NCBI GenBank assembly: GCA_002282445.1
Contig: NCJK01000006.1
Coordinates: forward strand, 1-64,000
Direction of reading: 5' to 3'
DNA: 64,000 bases
Origin: Burkholderiales bacterium 39-55-53
GTDB lineage: Bacteria; Pseudomonadota; Gammaproteobacteria; Burkholderiales; Burkholderiaceae_C
How positions within the stretch are numbered: position 1 is the first letter of the stretch; the number at the start of each line of letters is the position of its first letter. The notes beneath the pieces were generated by a model that had not been told where the DNA came from, did no database searches, and worked only from the letters and a program-made list of their open reading frames with translations. The translations under genes and the position numbers were made by a program. Positions 1 to 7,129 of this stretch are shown one piece after another.

Positions 1-39
1 CTCGTCCTTGAATTCAGGAGCGTATTTGGTCCGTTGCAT
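1..39 (-). CDS. IS3-family transposase OrfA, 5' end only (partial)
   Basis: Only the first 13 codons are inside the window. They read MQRTKYAPEFKDE, the usual start of the small helix-turn-helix OrfA subunit of IS3-family transposases, which binds the element ends and is fused to OrfB by frameshifting. A GGAG ribosome site lies 8 bases upstream of the ATG. The gene reads out of the window at the left edge, so the rest of the element cannot be seen. The family call rests on a very short stretch, supported by a plausible IS3-type end just upstream. Confidence 0.6.
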   Translation of the reverse strand, partial: MQRTKYAPEFKDE

Positions 40-74
40 TTGCTTTTCTCCATTTCAGTTTTGACATCATTATT

Positions 75-104
75 TGTCTACTGATTTGGGGGAATGCCAA
101 TCCA
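75..104 (-). mobile_element. Probable IS3-family terminal inverted repeat
   Basis: Read on the - strand this stretch begins TGGATTGG and ends CCAAATCAGTAGACA, resembling IS3-family ends, which start with TG and often carry a C-run followed by AGTAGACA. It lies 36 bases upstream of the orfA start, the usual spacing. The outer edge would be base 104, so the insertion sits 33 bases before the HUH gene at 138. The matching right end lies outside the window, so the call is inferred. Confidence 0.45.
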
Positions 105-137
105 AGTATTACAAATTAGTAAAGATTCTTTACCCCA

Positions 138-659
138 ATGGCCGTTGATCCCACCCGCCCCTCTCAGTTGTTCCAGCGTAAAACACAGGTCGCTTGGATT
201 AACTCAAGCGCACAGTGGACTCATGCTGTGACCCTTACATTCCCGCGCAACAAGCTCGGTATAGCTCCAAGCGAAGAAGCTGCCTGCAACACTGCCAATC
301 ATTTGGTGAACGTACTCAACAGAATTCTGCTCGGTCGTGGGAACGTTCGCAATGGTCACAAGATCGGTTCTGCATTCGTTTTTGGAACTGGGCCGTATGG
401 TGACCATCCTCACATTCACATGGCCCTTGCTGCCCCGCCTAGCCTTTCAAATGAGGCGATGACGCAAGAGATAGATAACGCCATCCACCAAATTGAAGGG
501 CTTGGCCATCAGTTGCTGATCAAGCCTTACAAAGATGCCGGATGGATTGACTACATGCTTGATCATTGCTCAGACGGTTTTGAAGTTGAGTTGAATTTTC
601 CTGCCACGCCTCAAAAAGCGACCTCGGTCTTACCTAAATGGAGTCCGAGAGGTGGGTAA
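138..659 (+). CDS. HUH-endonuclease-like (rolling-circle Rep/relaxase type) protein, module 1
   Basis: This 173-residue protein carries the three marks of a single-tyrosine HUH nuclease. Motif 1 is HAVTLTFP at about residues 29-36. The metal-binding HUH motif is PHIHM near residue 93. A candidate catalytic tyrosine lies in WIDYMLDHC near residue 136. Such enzymes nick one DNA strand and stay covalently attached; roles include replication initiation, transposition and mobilisation. No helicase domain is present. A near twin lies at 7964-8458. There the stop is TGA, but here the same codon is TTA, so this copy reads on for nine extra residues. Its expected upstream partners (integrase, ParB-like) are missing and an IS3-type end lies 33 bases away. 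The HUH call is by motif; its substrate is unknown. Confidence 0.65.
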   Translation: MAVDPTRPSQLFQRKTQVAWINSSAQWTHAVTLTFPRNKLGIAPSEEAACNTANHLVNVLNRILLGRGNVRNGHKIGSAFVFGTGPYGDHPHIHMALAAPPSLSNEAMTQEIDNAIHQIEGLGHQLLIKPYKDAGWIDYMLDHCSDGFEVELNFPATPQKATSVLPKWSPRGG

Positions 660-690
660 CAGGGCTGAGGCCTTGATTAGGCGAGCTCAC
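624..690 (+). other. Hairpin pair downstream of HUH gene, module 1
   Basis: TCGGTCT at 624-630 faces AGTCCGA at 642-648, with one mismatch. GCCT-TGATT-AGGC follows at 670-682, between GGGT and CACCC arms. The same layout, with better pairing, follows the second HUH gene at 8450-8518. It could be a substrate of the HUH protein or an RNA structure; this is inference from conservation. Confidence 0.4.
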
Positions 691-700
691 CCTAAAGAAA

Positions 701-985
701 GTGAAAGTGAAAGTGAAAGTAATTGACAAGCTGGACAAGGCTAACTGGAATGGATCCGTACGGTACGGCTGGATCAATCTAGGCAAGGCTGACCGCCTTC
801 CTGTTTATTCCTTCCTCCCCTACAGGAAAGGCACAAGCAGGATGTTGTCTCTCAATGTTTTTGCGCGGCGCGCTTTGCACATTTCGATCCGTCTTGCAGT
901 GTGTTGCAGGCTTCTTAAATGGACGTACAGGCGCTCTTCATTTGATGCGAAGGGGTCTGTGTGCATAAGGTTAACGTCGCCTTAA
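701..985 (+). CDS. Small hypothetical protein between HUH and zinc-ribbon genes
   Basis: This is a 94-residue frame with a GTG start, weakly supported by any ribosome site. At first it looks like spacer, but the matching region of module 2 aligns in this same frame. All length differences are multiples of three, several changes are silent (for example GTT/GTC, TTG/CTT, GCT/GCA, CTT/CTC, TGC/TGT), and VYSFLPY, SRMLSLNVFARRALHI and KGSVC are shared. The first codons contain an in-frame GTGAAA hexamer repeated three times, giving alternating Lys-Val. No known domain was recognised. In module 2 the frame is broken by stops, so this may be the only intact copy, or both may be decaying. Confidence 0.4.
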   Translation: MKVKVKVIDKLDKANWNGSVRYGWINLGKADRLPVYSFLPYRKGTSRMLSLNVFARRALHISIRLAVCCRLLKWTYRRSSFDAKGSVCIRLTSP

Positions 986-1026
986 AAGGGCGTTATTCCA
1001 GTTGATTTCGTTTTCAGGAGTTTGTC

Positions 1027-1611
1027 ATGGCAAGTGGTGGCGCAAGATGGGGGGCAGGTCGTCCAGCCCAGCGGTTGAAAGCTGAGAACGCAACATCACT
1101 TGATGTGAACTACCTTTCCCGCAATGGGCATCTCGATGAGGGAAATTGGAAACGTCTTTATTGGCGGCAGTATGGCGAGGTGCGTATGGAGGGATTGATC
1201 AAGGCGTTTGATCGCCACATCACCATTGATATTGGATCAACCACTCATTGGTTGTACTTGACGCGCACGCCTTGTCACCTTGGCGGTTATCGTCGCTGGT
1301 TCATTTGCCCTAAATGCCAAAACCGTATGGCTGTTTTGTATCTGCGCAATAGATGTTTTGGATGCCGCAGATGCCAGAAGATCTCTTACCAATCTCAGTC
1401 TGGTGATGCAGAAGATCGGATGGTTTGGAAGTACCACACGCTAAGCGACAAGGTGTTTAACTGGAAGTTTAAGAAGGCGGCTCGGTTCAACCGAACCTAT
1501 GACAAGTTCTTAGATGTTGCAGACCAGTTTGAAGATTTGGTGGAGCGAGGTCTACAGCGCATTGCCATGGCAGATGGTGGGTATGACGCTACTGCAATTG
1601 GAACCACTTGA
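1027..1611 (+). CDS. Zinc-ribbon DNA-binding-like protein, module 1
   Basis: This 194-residue basic protein has an N-terminal Gly/Arg stretch (GGARWGAGRPA) that recalls AT-hook or terminase-small-subunit tails. A four-cysteine zinc ribbon lies at about residues 97-119 (CPKC, then CFGCRRC), and a basic C-terminal helix region follows. A CAGGAG ribosome site lies 8 bases before the ATG. The paralogue at 8832-9392 is highly similar until the last few residues, where the ends diverge abruptly, marking a module boundary. Its place downstream of a HUH nuclease suggests an accessory role in the element's DNA processing or regulation. The function is unknown. Confidence 0.6.
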   Translation: MASGGARWGAGRPAQRLKAENATSLDVNYLSRNGHLDEGNWKRLYWRQYGEVRMEGLIKAFDRHITIDIGSTTHWLYLTRTPCHLGGYRRWFICPKCQNRMAVLYLRNRCFGCRRCQKISYQSQSGDAEDRMVWKYHTLSDKVFNWKFKKAARFNRTYDKFLDVADQFEDLVERGLQRIAMADGGYDATAIGTT

Positions 1612-1636
1612 CCGAACCGTCCCAGTGGATTACACT
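1608..1636 (+). promoter_or_regulatory. Promoter of the higBA-type operon
   Basis: TTGACC (1608-1613) and TACACT (1631-1636) are separated by exactly 17 bases, a good sigma-70 match. The toxin ATG begins only 7 bases after the -10 box, where transcription should start, so the mRNA may be leaderless. Confidence 0.6.
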
Positions 1637-1642
1637 AATTCC

Positions 1643-1990
1643 ATGTTGACCATCGCAGAGTTATCCACATTTATACGCAGCGCCGAAAAGCTGTTGGATG
1701 CTGGTGAGCGCCAAGATGTGATCCGCTACCTAGCGGAGCACCCCAAAGCTGGCGATGTGATGGAAGGCACTGGTGGTGTGCGCAAACTACGTTGGAGCAG
1801 GGGAAGCCAAGGGAAAAGCGGTGGGGTTCGTGTGATTTACTACTTTCACAATGAATCCATGCCGCTCTATCTGTTGACCCTGTATGCAAAAAATGAGCGC
1901 AGCAATCTAACTAAAGCGCAGCGCAATGATCTGTCTGAATTGACAGCCCTGTTGGTTCGCGCATGGCAAAGGAAACGAAATGAACACTGA
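1643..1990 (+). CDS. higB: HigB-type RelE-family toxin
   Basis: This 115-residue protein has the RelE/HigB-2 hallmarks: GTGGVRKLRW, then GKSGGVRVIYYF, then LYLLTLYAKNERSNL. Family members are ribosome-dependent mRNA endonucleases. The toxin-first order followed by an HTH antitoxin is typical of HigBA. The ATG at 1643 is chosen because it sits directly after a strong promoter and gives the usual family length. No Shine-Dalgarno sequence fits between promoter and start. The gene overlaps the antitoxin by 11 bases. It occupies the slot between the zinc-ribbon gene and the 58-residue small gene; module 2 carries a different toxin-antitoxin pair there. Confidence 0.85.
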   Translation: MLTIAELSTFIRSAEKLLDAGERQDVIRYLAEHPKAGDVMEGTGGVRKLRWSRGSQGKSGGVRVIYYFHNESMPLYLLTLYAKNERSNLTKAQRNDLSELTALLVRAWQRKRNEH

Positions 1991-2267
1991 ATTCGAAAGC
2001 ATCAAACAAGGTTTGCTTGAGGCCATTGATCATGCCGAAGGCCGTTTACCGAAAACCGTTATTCACCGTCCACACGCAGTTGACGTAAAGTCTGTGCGTA
2101 CAAAAATTGGCATGACGCAAGAGCAATTTGCTGCGCGTTTTGGCTTCTCTACTGCGACGCTACGCCACTGGGAAAGAGGTGACCGCGTGCCTCATGGCCC
2201 AGCTTTAGTGTTGCTCAACGTCATCCAACACAATCCGAAAGCAGTGATTGCGGCTTTGACAGCCTGA
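1980..2267 (+). CDS. higA: HigA-type HTH antitoxin
   Basis: This 95-residue protein has a central XRE-type helix-turn-helix (KIGMTQEQFAARFGFSTATL, about residues 41-60) followed by RHWERGDRVPHGPA. It should neutralise the upstream RelE-like toxin and repress their shared promoter. Its start lies inside the toxin gene (11-base overlap), which couples translation. Confidence 0.85.
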   Translation: MNTEFESIKQGLLEAIDHAEGRLPKTVIHRPHAVDVKSVRTKIGMTQEQFAARFGFSTATLRHWERGDRVPHGPALVLLNVIQHNPKAVIAALTA

Positions 2268-2275
2268 CCACAAAC

Positions 2276-2299
2276 AAAAAAGCCCCGCAACAGCGAGGC
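2276..2299 (-). terminator. Rho-independent terminator of the - strand surface-gene cluster, module 1
   Basis: On the - strand GCCTCGC-TGTT-GCGGGGC is followed by six T. It lies just past the end of the 58-residue small gene and also after higA on the other strand. It fits best as the - strand terminator. Confidence 0.6.
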
Positions 2300-2322
2300 C
2301 CCATAGTGACACTACCTAAACG

Positions 2323-2499
2323 TCACACCAGCAACAACACATTCTCCCCATCTAGCCCTGCATCAGGTAGGCCGGTGATCACCACGCAGTCTTCTTTTCC
2401 TTCACTGCTGACGTGCAGATAAGCACCGTCCTCTAAAGGCAGCCAACCGAATGACTCGGCGGCTAGCTCTTTGAGTTCTTGGTCGAAGTTGGGGAGCAT
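2323..2499 (-). CDS. Conserved 58-residue small protein, module 1
   Basis: This short frame starts 5 bases after the stop of the DUF6447-type gene, suggesting translational coupling. It begins MLPNFDQELKELAAESFGWL and contains VVITGLPDAGLDGENVLLLV at its C-terminus. The module 2 counterpart (10664-10840) has the same length and 49 of 58 identical residues, with many silent DNA changes, so it is very likely a real gene. It is acidic, has no membrane segment and matches no family I recognise. The position suggests a role with the surface protein or its DUF6447 partner. Confidence 0.65.
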   Translation of the reverse strand: MLPNFDQELKELAAESFGWLPLEDGAYLHVSSEGKEDCVVITGLPDAGLDGENVLLLV

Positions 2500-2504
2500 C
2501 GTGC

Positions 2505-2717
2505 TTAGTTGAAGCTAATTTTGTCACCCATGGCAGGCGCTAGTGCTTCATTCAATGCTTTGGCATACGCCATACGTGCGGTTTGATAAGCCGCGGCTTG
2601 GGCTTGCAGGCGCTGCAACTCTTGGTCACAGAACTGCATTGAAATCAATTGAGCTTTGGCTTCGCCGGACAGCTTGTCGTAGTCGTATTCTTTGTTGTCG
2701 ATGTTGATTGTTGTCAT
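2505..2717 (-). CDS. DUF6447-type small protein, module 1
   Basis: This 70-residue protein reads MTTINIDNKEYDYDKLSGEA, followed by a predicted helix rich in Gln and Ala (AQLISMQFCDQELQRLQAQA). This matches the DUF6447 pattern as I know it; the function is not established. Genes of this type are found beside secreted repeat proteins, as here. I chose the ATG at 2717 rather than the one at 2732 because AAAGG lies 8 bases upstream and the module 2 copy starts at the same residue. Confidence 0.65.
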   Translation of the reverse strand: MTTINIDNKEYDYDKLSGEAKAQLISMQFCDQELQRLQAQAAAYQTARMAYAKALNEALAPAMGDKISFN

Positions 2718-2737
2718 GATTTGACCTTTCATAAAAG

Positions 2738-2768
2738 GAAAAACCCCACTACCTTTTGAGTAGTGGGG
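2738..2768 (-). terminator. Terminator of the truncated surface gene, module 1
   Basis: On the - strand CCCCACTAC (2760-2768) pairs perfectly with GTAGTGGGG (2744-2752) around a 7-base loop and is followed by TTTTTCC. It lies between the surface-protein stop and the DUF6447-type gene, so the latter is made by read-through or from its own promoter. Confidence 0.8.
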
Positions 2769-2827
2769 CGGAAGGTGTAGAACCTTAACCAGTCACCCTT
2801 TTGTGGGGTGATTTGGTTTGTTGGCTA

Positions 2828-5155
2828 TTAAGCTGTAACGTCTGCAGCAAATGTTGGCACAGTAGTCACGCCTGTCAACTTAATGAAAATGTCATCAGCC
2901 ACAGTGAACGTTGTGTTTGCACCATTTGTTTCATACAAAACATAAGTGTCGCCACCAAATGTTGCAAAAGAAACACCGAGATCAGTTGCGTTTGCATTAG
3001 CCATTGCATTTGCAATTTGTGCAGCAGTTGAAGTAGATGCGAGAGCAGTAACAGCAGCCTGAACTGCAGTTTGCTCAACAGAAACAACATCCGTAACGGT
3101 CAGGAATTGCAGTTTGTCTGTGCCAGCGACAAAGTCGGTAATAGTATCAAAACCACCGATAGCTGAATGGTTGGCAGCAGCAGCAGCAGCATCAAACGCG
3201 AATGTATCGGCATTTGCTCCGCCTGTCATGATGTCGTTACCAGTACCACCCGTGATTACATCTTCGCCTGCACCAGCACTAATGGTGTCAACACCTGAAC
3301 CGCCTGTAATAGTGTCCACGCCTGTGCCACCATTAATTACGCTACCAATAGTGCTGCTACCTTTGAGTGTGTTGGCACCTGCAGTAGCAGTCATTGTTAC
3401 TTTAGCGAGTGCAGCTGAGAAGTCCAAGACGTCAGTACCACTTGTAGAGCCTGTCACAACTGAATCAGTTGTCAGAGCACCAGATGTCAATGTCACGCCG
3501 GCCTTTGTCACACCAGATGCATTAAATGTAGTCAATGCCGTACCAGTGTGGGTCAAATTCAAACCATTGTCACCGCTTACATTAATTGTGGTTGCATTTG
3601 CATCCGTGAGTGTCATTGTTGCTTTTTGGGCAGTAGTTGACGCTGTGGAATCATCAAGAGCAATGTTCACAGTTTCGACACCAGGGAGCGCAAAAGTACC
3701 AAACACGCGAGCCGCTGTTGACAGATCACCTTTGAGGCTCACATTGATCACATCAGAAGCACCAGTAATTGTGTTCGTAGTAACGCTAGTACCAGCTGCA
3801 CTGTAAGTAGATTCAATGGTTAAACCAGTCGCTGCACCTGTAAAGACTTGAGCAGCCGCGGCAGATGTGAACTTGACCGTATTGAATGTTCCAACCGCAT
3901 CCAAGTCAATAGTTGATGCAGCTTGTGCAGTGATATCCAATGTCTCGAAGCCCGTAACGGCAGTTGCGAAGGCAGTTTGAACGGCGCCAGCAGTAGACAA
4001 GGTAACGGCATTAGCGTTAGACAATTTCAAGGTGTCAGTGCCATCACCACCAGTAATTGAGCCCAAGGCGCCCAAAGCAGTAACCGACACTGTAGCAATG
4101 TCATTGCCAGCACCCAATGCAATAGCCTTATTTGTTGCACCAACAGAAATACGATCTTGACCTGCGCCACCGATTACTGCAGTGTTTACACCAACAGTAA
4201 ATGTGTTAGCACCAGTCAAGGAGCCAGAAGCTGGAGCTGCAGCTGTAGATGCAGAAAGATCCAAAGTTGCCAAGTTTGCAACAGCAGACACATCAGCAGC
4301 AACACCGCCAGAACCTGTAACATTGATTGTAGTCAAGGCAGCATTACCTGCGCCAGCTGTCAATGTGTTCAAGTTTGTACCGCCAAGGTTCAATGTTGTC
4401 GCAAGAGCAGCAACGACAGCTGTAGTCGCTGCGGCATTCGTATTAACGTTAACAGTAGTGGCCTTTGCAACAGTCAATGTACCGAAGTCTTGTGCGCCGG
4501 TCACATTCAAAGTTGCTGTAGTTGCCTGTGCATCAGTTAATCCACCTTGCGTAGTCGTACCAGAAGCATTAATTGTCAGGGCACGTGTACCAGCAGCTGA
4601 AGTAACAGTTGTCAAGCCTGCAACCGCGTTGATATTCACAGTTGTAACACCGTTGCCGTTGATTGCTGCCGAAGCTGCTTTTGTAACTGTAGCTGTATTG
4701 AGCGTGCTACCCTGAGTTGCAGTTGTAGTTGCATCAGTATCAGTGATTGTCACAGCATCAAATGCATTAGCCGTGCTAACGAAAGAGATCGAGGTCGCCG
4801 CAGCCAACACTGCAGACTGAGCGCCAGCACCTGTAGCACCCGCATCGGTAACAGACAATGTTTTCACACCTGTACCGAAAGTTGTATTGGTGATAGCAGT
4901 TGTGTTTGTAGCTGCACCAGTACGGCTGATACTTACATTCTCAAGACCAGAAAATGTTGCAGAAGCTGGGATTGTGAGTGCTGCAGTAGCATCAGACACT
5001 GCTAGATTCAGTGTGTCTGTGCCTAGGCCGCCCACAATTGCGTCAAAAGAGTTCAACGTACCTGCGTTTGCAGCAACAACTGTTCCGTTAAATACATCAT
5101 TGCTTGCAGTACCTGTAACTGTATCCACACCAGTAGTGAGCGACCTATGAGCCAA
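2828..5155 (-). pseudogene. RTX/S-layer-like surface protein, lacking its 5' end
   Basis: The frame encodes 775 residues of Thr/Ala/Val/Gly-rich beta-repeat sequence, with calcium-binding RTX-type nonapeptides near the C-terminus (GGTGVDTITGGSGVDTISAG and the following repeats) and a C-terminal tail typical of type I secreted proteins. It opens directly with LTTGVDTVTG, the position that follows the DUF4214 region in complete relatives such as the gene at 11169-14639. The only available start is a TTG with no ribosome site. The break falls at CGCTCACTACTGGT, a 14-base string also present at the equivalent point of the complete gene. The C-terminus differs from that gene, so it is not a simple recent duplicate. 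It is either a dead remnant or a promoterless storage copy. Confidence 0.7.
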
Positions 5156-5185
5156 AACTCTAAGTTATTGATTTTAAATGCATAA

Positions 5186-5201
5186 ATGCTACTAATAGGC
5201 C
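5186..5201 (-). repeat. 16-base direct repeat, copy a
   Basis: GGCCTATTAGTAGCAT (- strand) recurs with two changes at 5866-5881 in the same orientation. It overlaps the 12-base palindrome AATAGGCCTATT (5194-5205). The rest of 5156-5361 holds no gene I can support. Confidence 0.4.
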
Positions 5202-5361
5202 TATTTATCCGTTTGACCAACGAATGGCCATTGCTTTGGGACAAGCAGCCAGTTCAACCACCCTAGGAAACGAACATTTGATAGAAGGCGCCTCAGCAAC
5301 GTCTTTAAATCTCGGTCAGCCAATGACCCACAAATTACCCAAGCGCGTCAAGTTCGACTAC

Positions 5362-5847
5362 CTAGTCTTTAGCTTTTCGCTTACGCAAAAGGTGCTCTCC
5401 CAATTCAGACAAAGGGCCCTTGATTATTGGACTGATGTCCTGCGGTGCGAGTTGTTGGCTGAGTTCAGTTAAGGGCCCTTTCTTTCCCATCAGCATCTTT
5501 TGCCGAGCGACTTCTTCGCTTGCGAGCGTCAAGGGGCCCTTGCGATCAGACCTGCGTAACGCCTCATTCATTAAACGCAACTCGGCATTGTCCAAGGCTT
5601 GTGTGTCAGCTACTACCGTCAAGTTGCCCCCACTAAAAAAGTCCACTTGCACGCCAGCTTTGCTAAAAATTTCCATTGCCTGAAGCAATAGATCAGCTTT
5701 AGGGCTTACTTCAAGCGTCTCAATACGTGCAATGGTCGACTTCGCAACAGCCATTTCATCAGCAAATTCTTGCTGATTCCAGCCAATTGCAGCACGCGCA
5801 GTACGCAGGGCGACAGCAATCTTCACATTTTTTTTCAAAGATGACAT
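5362..5847 (-). CDS. XRE-family HTH regulator with KGPL repeats
   Basis: This 161-residue protein has an N-terminal XRE helix-turn-helix (about residues 8-65; WNQQEFADEMAVAKSTIARI). The C-terminal half carries three spaced repeats beginning KGPL (KGPLTLASEEV, KGPLTELSQQL, KGPLSELGEHL). The gene diverges from the integrase and is likely its regulator or that of the element. Each KGPL codon run is a near-palindromic AAGGGCCCTT in the DNA. No HipA-like partner follows. The second half matches nothing I recognise. Confidence 0.65.
   Translation of the reverse strand: MSSLKKNVKIAVALRTARAAIGWNQQEFADEMAVAKSTIARIETLEVSPKADLLLQAMEIFSKAGVQVDFFSGGNLTVVADTQALDNAELRLMNEALRRSDRKGPLTLASEEVARQKMLMGKKGPLTELSQQLAPQDISPIIKGPLSELGEHLLRKRKAKD
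5412..5542. repeat. Three GGGCCC palindromes inside the XRE gene
   Basis: AAGGGCCCTT occurs at 5412-5421 and 5471-5480, and the odd palindrome CAAGGGGCCCTTG at 5530-5542. The spacing is 59-60 bases. They encode the KGPL repeats but could also be protein-binding sites. Confidence 0.6.
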
Positions 5848-5865
5848 GGATTCTTATATCCTGTT

Positions 5866-5881
5866 ATGCTACTATTAGACC
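5866..5881 (-). repeat. 16-base direct repeat, copy b, in the XRE/integrase divergent region
   Basis: GGTCTAATAGTAGCAT (- strand) lies between the XRE start and the integrase start, inside a plausible XRE promoter (TTGCTT, 17 bases, CATAAC). It differs from copy a (5186-5201) at two bases. It may be an operator or a recombinase core. Confidence 0.4.
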
Positions 5882-5920
5882 AGAAAAGCAAGTTTATTGA
5901 TCTCTCAAACACAGTTCAAA

Positions 5921-7129
5921 ATGCCCAAACTCAAGTTCACGCCACAGTTCGTCAAGTCAGCTATTTGCGAGCATGGGAAGAGAAAAACACTCTACTTCGA
6001 CATGGATTGCAAATGGCTAGTTCTTGAGGTTCGATCAACTAAGACAGCGACCTATTATCTGCGTTATCAGGATGCTAGAGGCACAACACGCCTATTAAAA
6101 GTTGGGGATTCCAGAGATTTATCGTTGGTGCAGGCACGACAGATGGCCGACAAGTACCGAAGCATGATCGCAATGGGGGAGGACCCAGCTTCCGATAAAG
6201 CTGAACTCAAACAAGTCCCCACGCTTTACGACTTCATACACAACAGCTATCTGCCATTTGTTGAGGGATACAAGCGTTCGTGGAAATGCGACGAAGGCTT
6301 GCTAAGAAAGCACATCGAGCCTGTCTGGGGCAAGAAGTACCTAGACCAGATTAGCAAGGCAGACATCATTTCTCTGTTTGCCAAACACCGCACTACGCAC
6401 GCGCCCGGTTCATGTAACCGCCTGCTCATTTTGTTGCGATACATGTTCTCACTGGCAAAGAAGTGGGAAATTCCAGCCATCAAGAGCAATCCAACGGAAG
6501 GCATTCCGTTGATGAAAGAGGACAACCAACGTGAACGCTTTCTGACGTCTGAAGAAGCACACACCCTCTACGAAGAGCTGAAGCGCTCCGACAACAAGAT
6601 GCTTCAGTACATCGTTCCAATGCTGATCCTGACTGGCGCTCGTAAGCGTGAAGTTCTGGATGCCCGTTGGGAGGACTTTGATTTCGAACGTCGCTCATGG
6701 CGGATTCATACAACCAAGCTGGGGCGTCCACGCCATGTTCCTTTGTCGGATGGTGTGATCTCACTGCTCAACTCCATTCCTCGTTTTGATTGCGAGTGGG
6801 TTTTGCCAAACCCTAAAACGCTCAAGCCATACGTTCAGATCTTTTCTTCATGGGATACAGCGCGCAATGCAGTTGGGCTGAGTGATGTCCGAATGCACGA
6901 CCTGCGTCATTCGTATGCGTCTTTCTTGGTTAACTCTGGTCGAACGTTGTATGAGGTCCAGCGTCTACTGGGTCATACGCAAATCAAGACAACGCAACGC
7001 TACGCACACCTTTCACCAGACACCTTGCTGGATGCCACAAACGCAGCCAACCGAGCCGTTGGTGGAATGTTCCTGCCGTTTGTTGCCGCCTCTGATGCAT
7101 CGACATCACAAATATCTATTGGAGCATGA
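5921..7129 (+). CDS. int: Tyrosine recombinase (P4-type integrase)
   Basis: This 402-residue site-specific recombinase has an N-terminal DUF4102-like arm-binding region (to about residue 90), a SAM-like core-binding domain, and a C-terminal catalytic domain. Catalytic residues visible are Arg in TGARKREVLDARWEDF, Lys in TTKLGRPR, HDLRHS (His-x-x-Arg), LGHTQIKTTQRYAH (His and the nucleophilic Tyr). All are intact, so it should be active. I use the ATG at 5921 rather than an upstream TTG. Its stop overlaps the next start as ATGA, so it is co-translated with the ParB-like gene. No tRNA or obvious attachment repeat was found beside it. Confidence 0.9.
   Translation: MPKLKFTPQFVKSAICEHGKRKTLYFDMDCKWLVLEVRSTKTATYYLRYQDARGTTRLLKVGDSRDLSLVQARQMADKYRSMIAMGEDPASDKAELKQVPTLYDFIHNSYLPFVEGYKRSWKCDEGLLRKHIEPVWGKKYLDQISKADIISLFAKHRTTHAPGSCNRLLILLRYMFSLAKKWEIPAIKSNPTEGIPLMKEDNQRERFLTSEEAHTLYEELKRSDNKMLQYIVPMLILTGARKREVLDARWEDFDFERRSWRIHTTKLGRPRHVPLSDGVISLLNSIPRFDCEWVLPNPKTLKPYVQIFSSWDTARNAVGLSDVRMHDLRHSYASFLVNSGRTLYEVQRLLGHTQIKTTQRYAHLSPDTLLDATNAANRAVGGMFLPFVAASDASTSQISIGA

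Noticed and set aside
138-659. REP-associated (RAYT/IS200-like) transposase identity for the HUH proteins
   Set aside because: The typical Y1-transposase strings around the HUH and tyrosine motifs are absent, and no REP arrays flank the genes.
2801-4715. Cys/Ser-rich and Val/Pro-rich frames on the + strand opposite the truncated surface gene
   Set aside because: They are antisense mirrors of the repeat-rich coding strand, with no ribosome sites or domains.
5053-5244. 63-codon frame across the truncated 5' edge of the surface gene
   Set aside because: It is out of frame with the surface protein and has no ribosome site; it only reads through the junction.
5156-5361. Possible HipA-type toxin remnant after the XRE gene
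   Set aside because: Translations in the relevant frames contain stops and show no HipA motifs; the XRE protein with KGPL repeats is not HipB-like.
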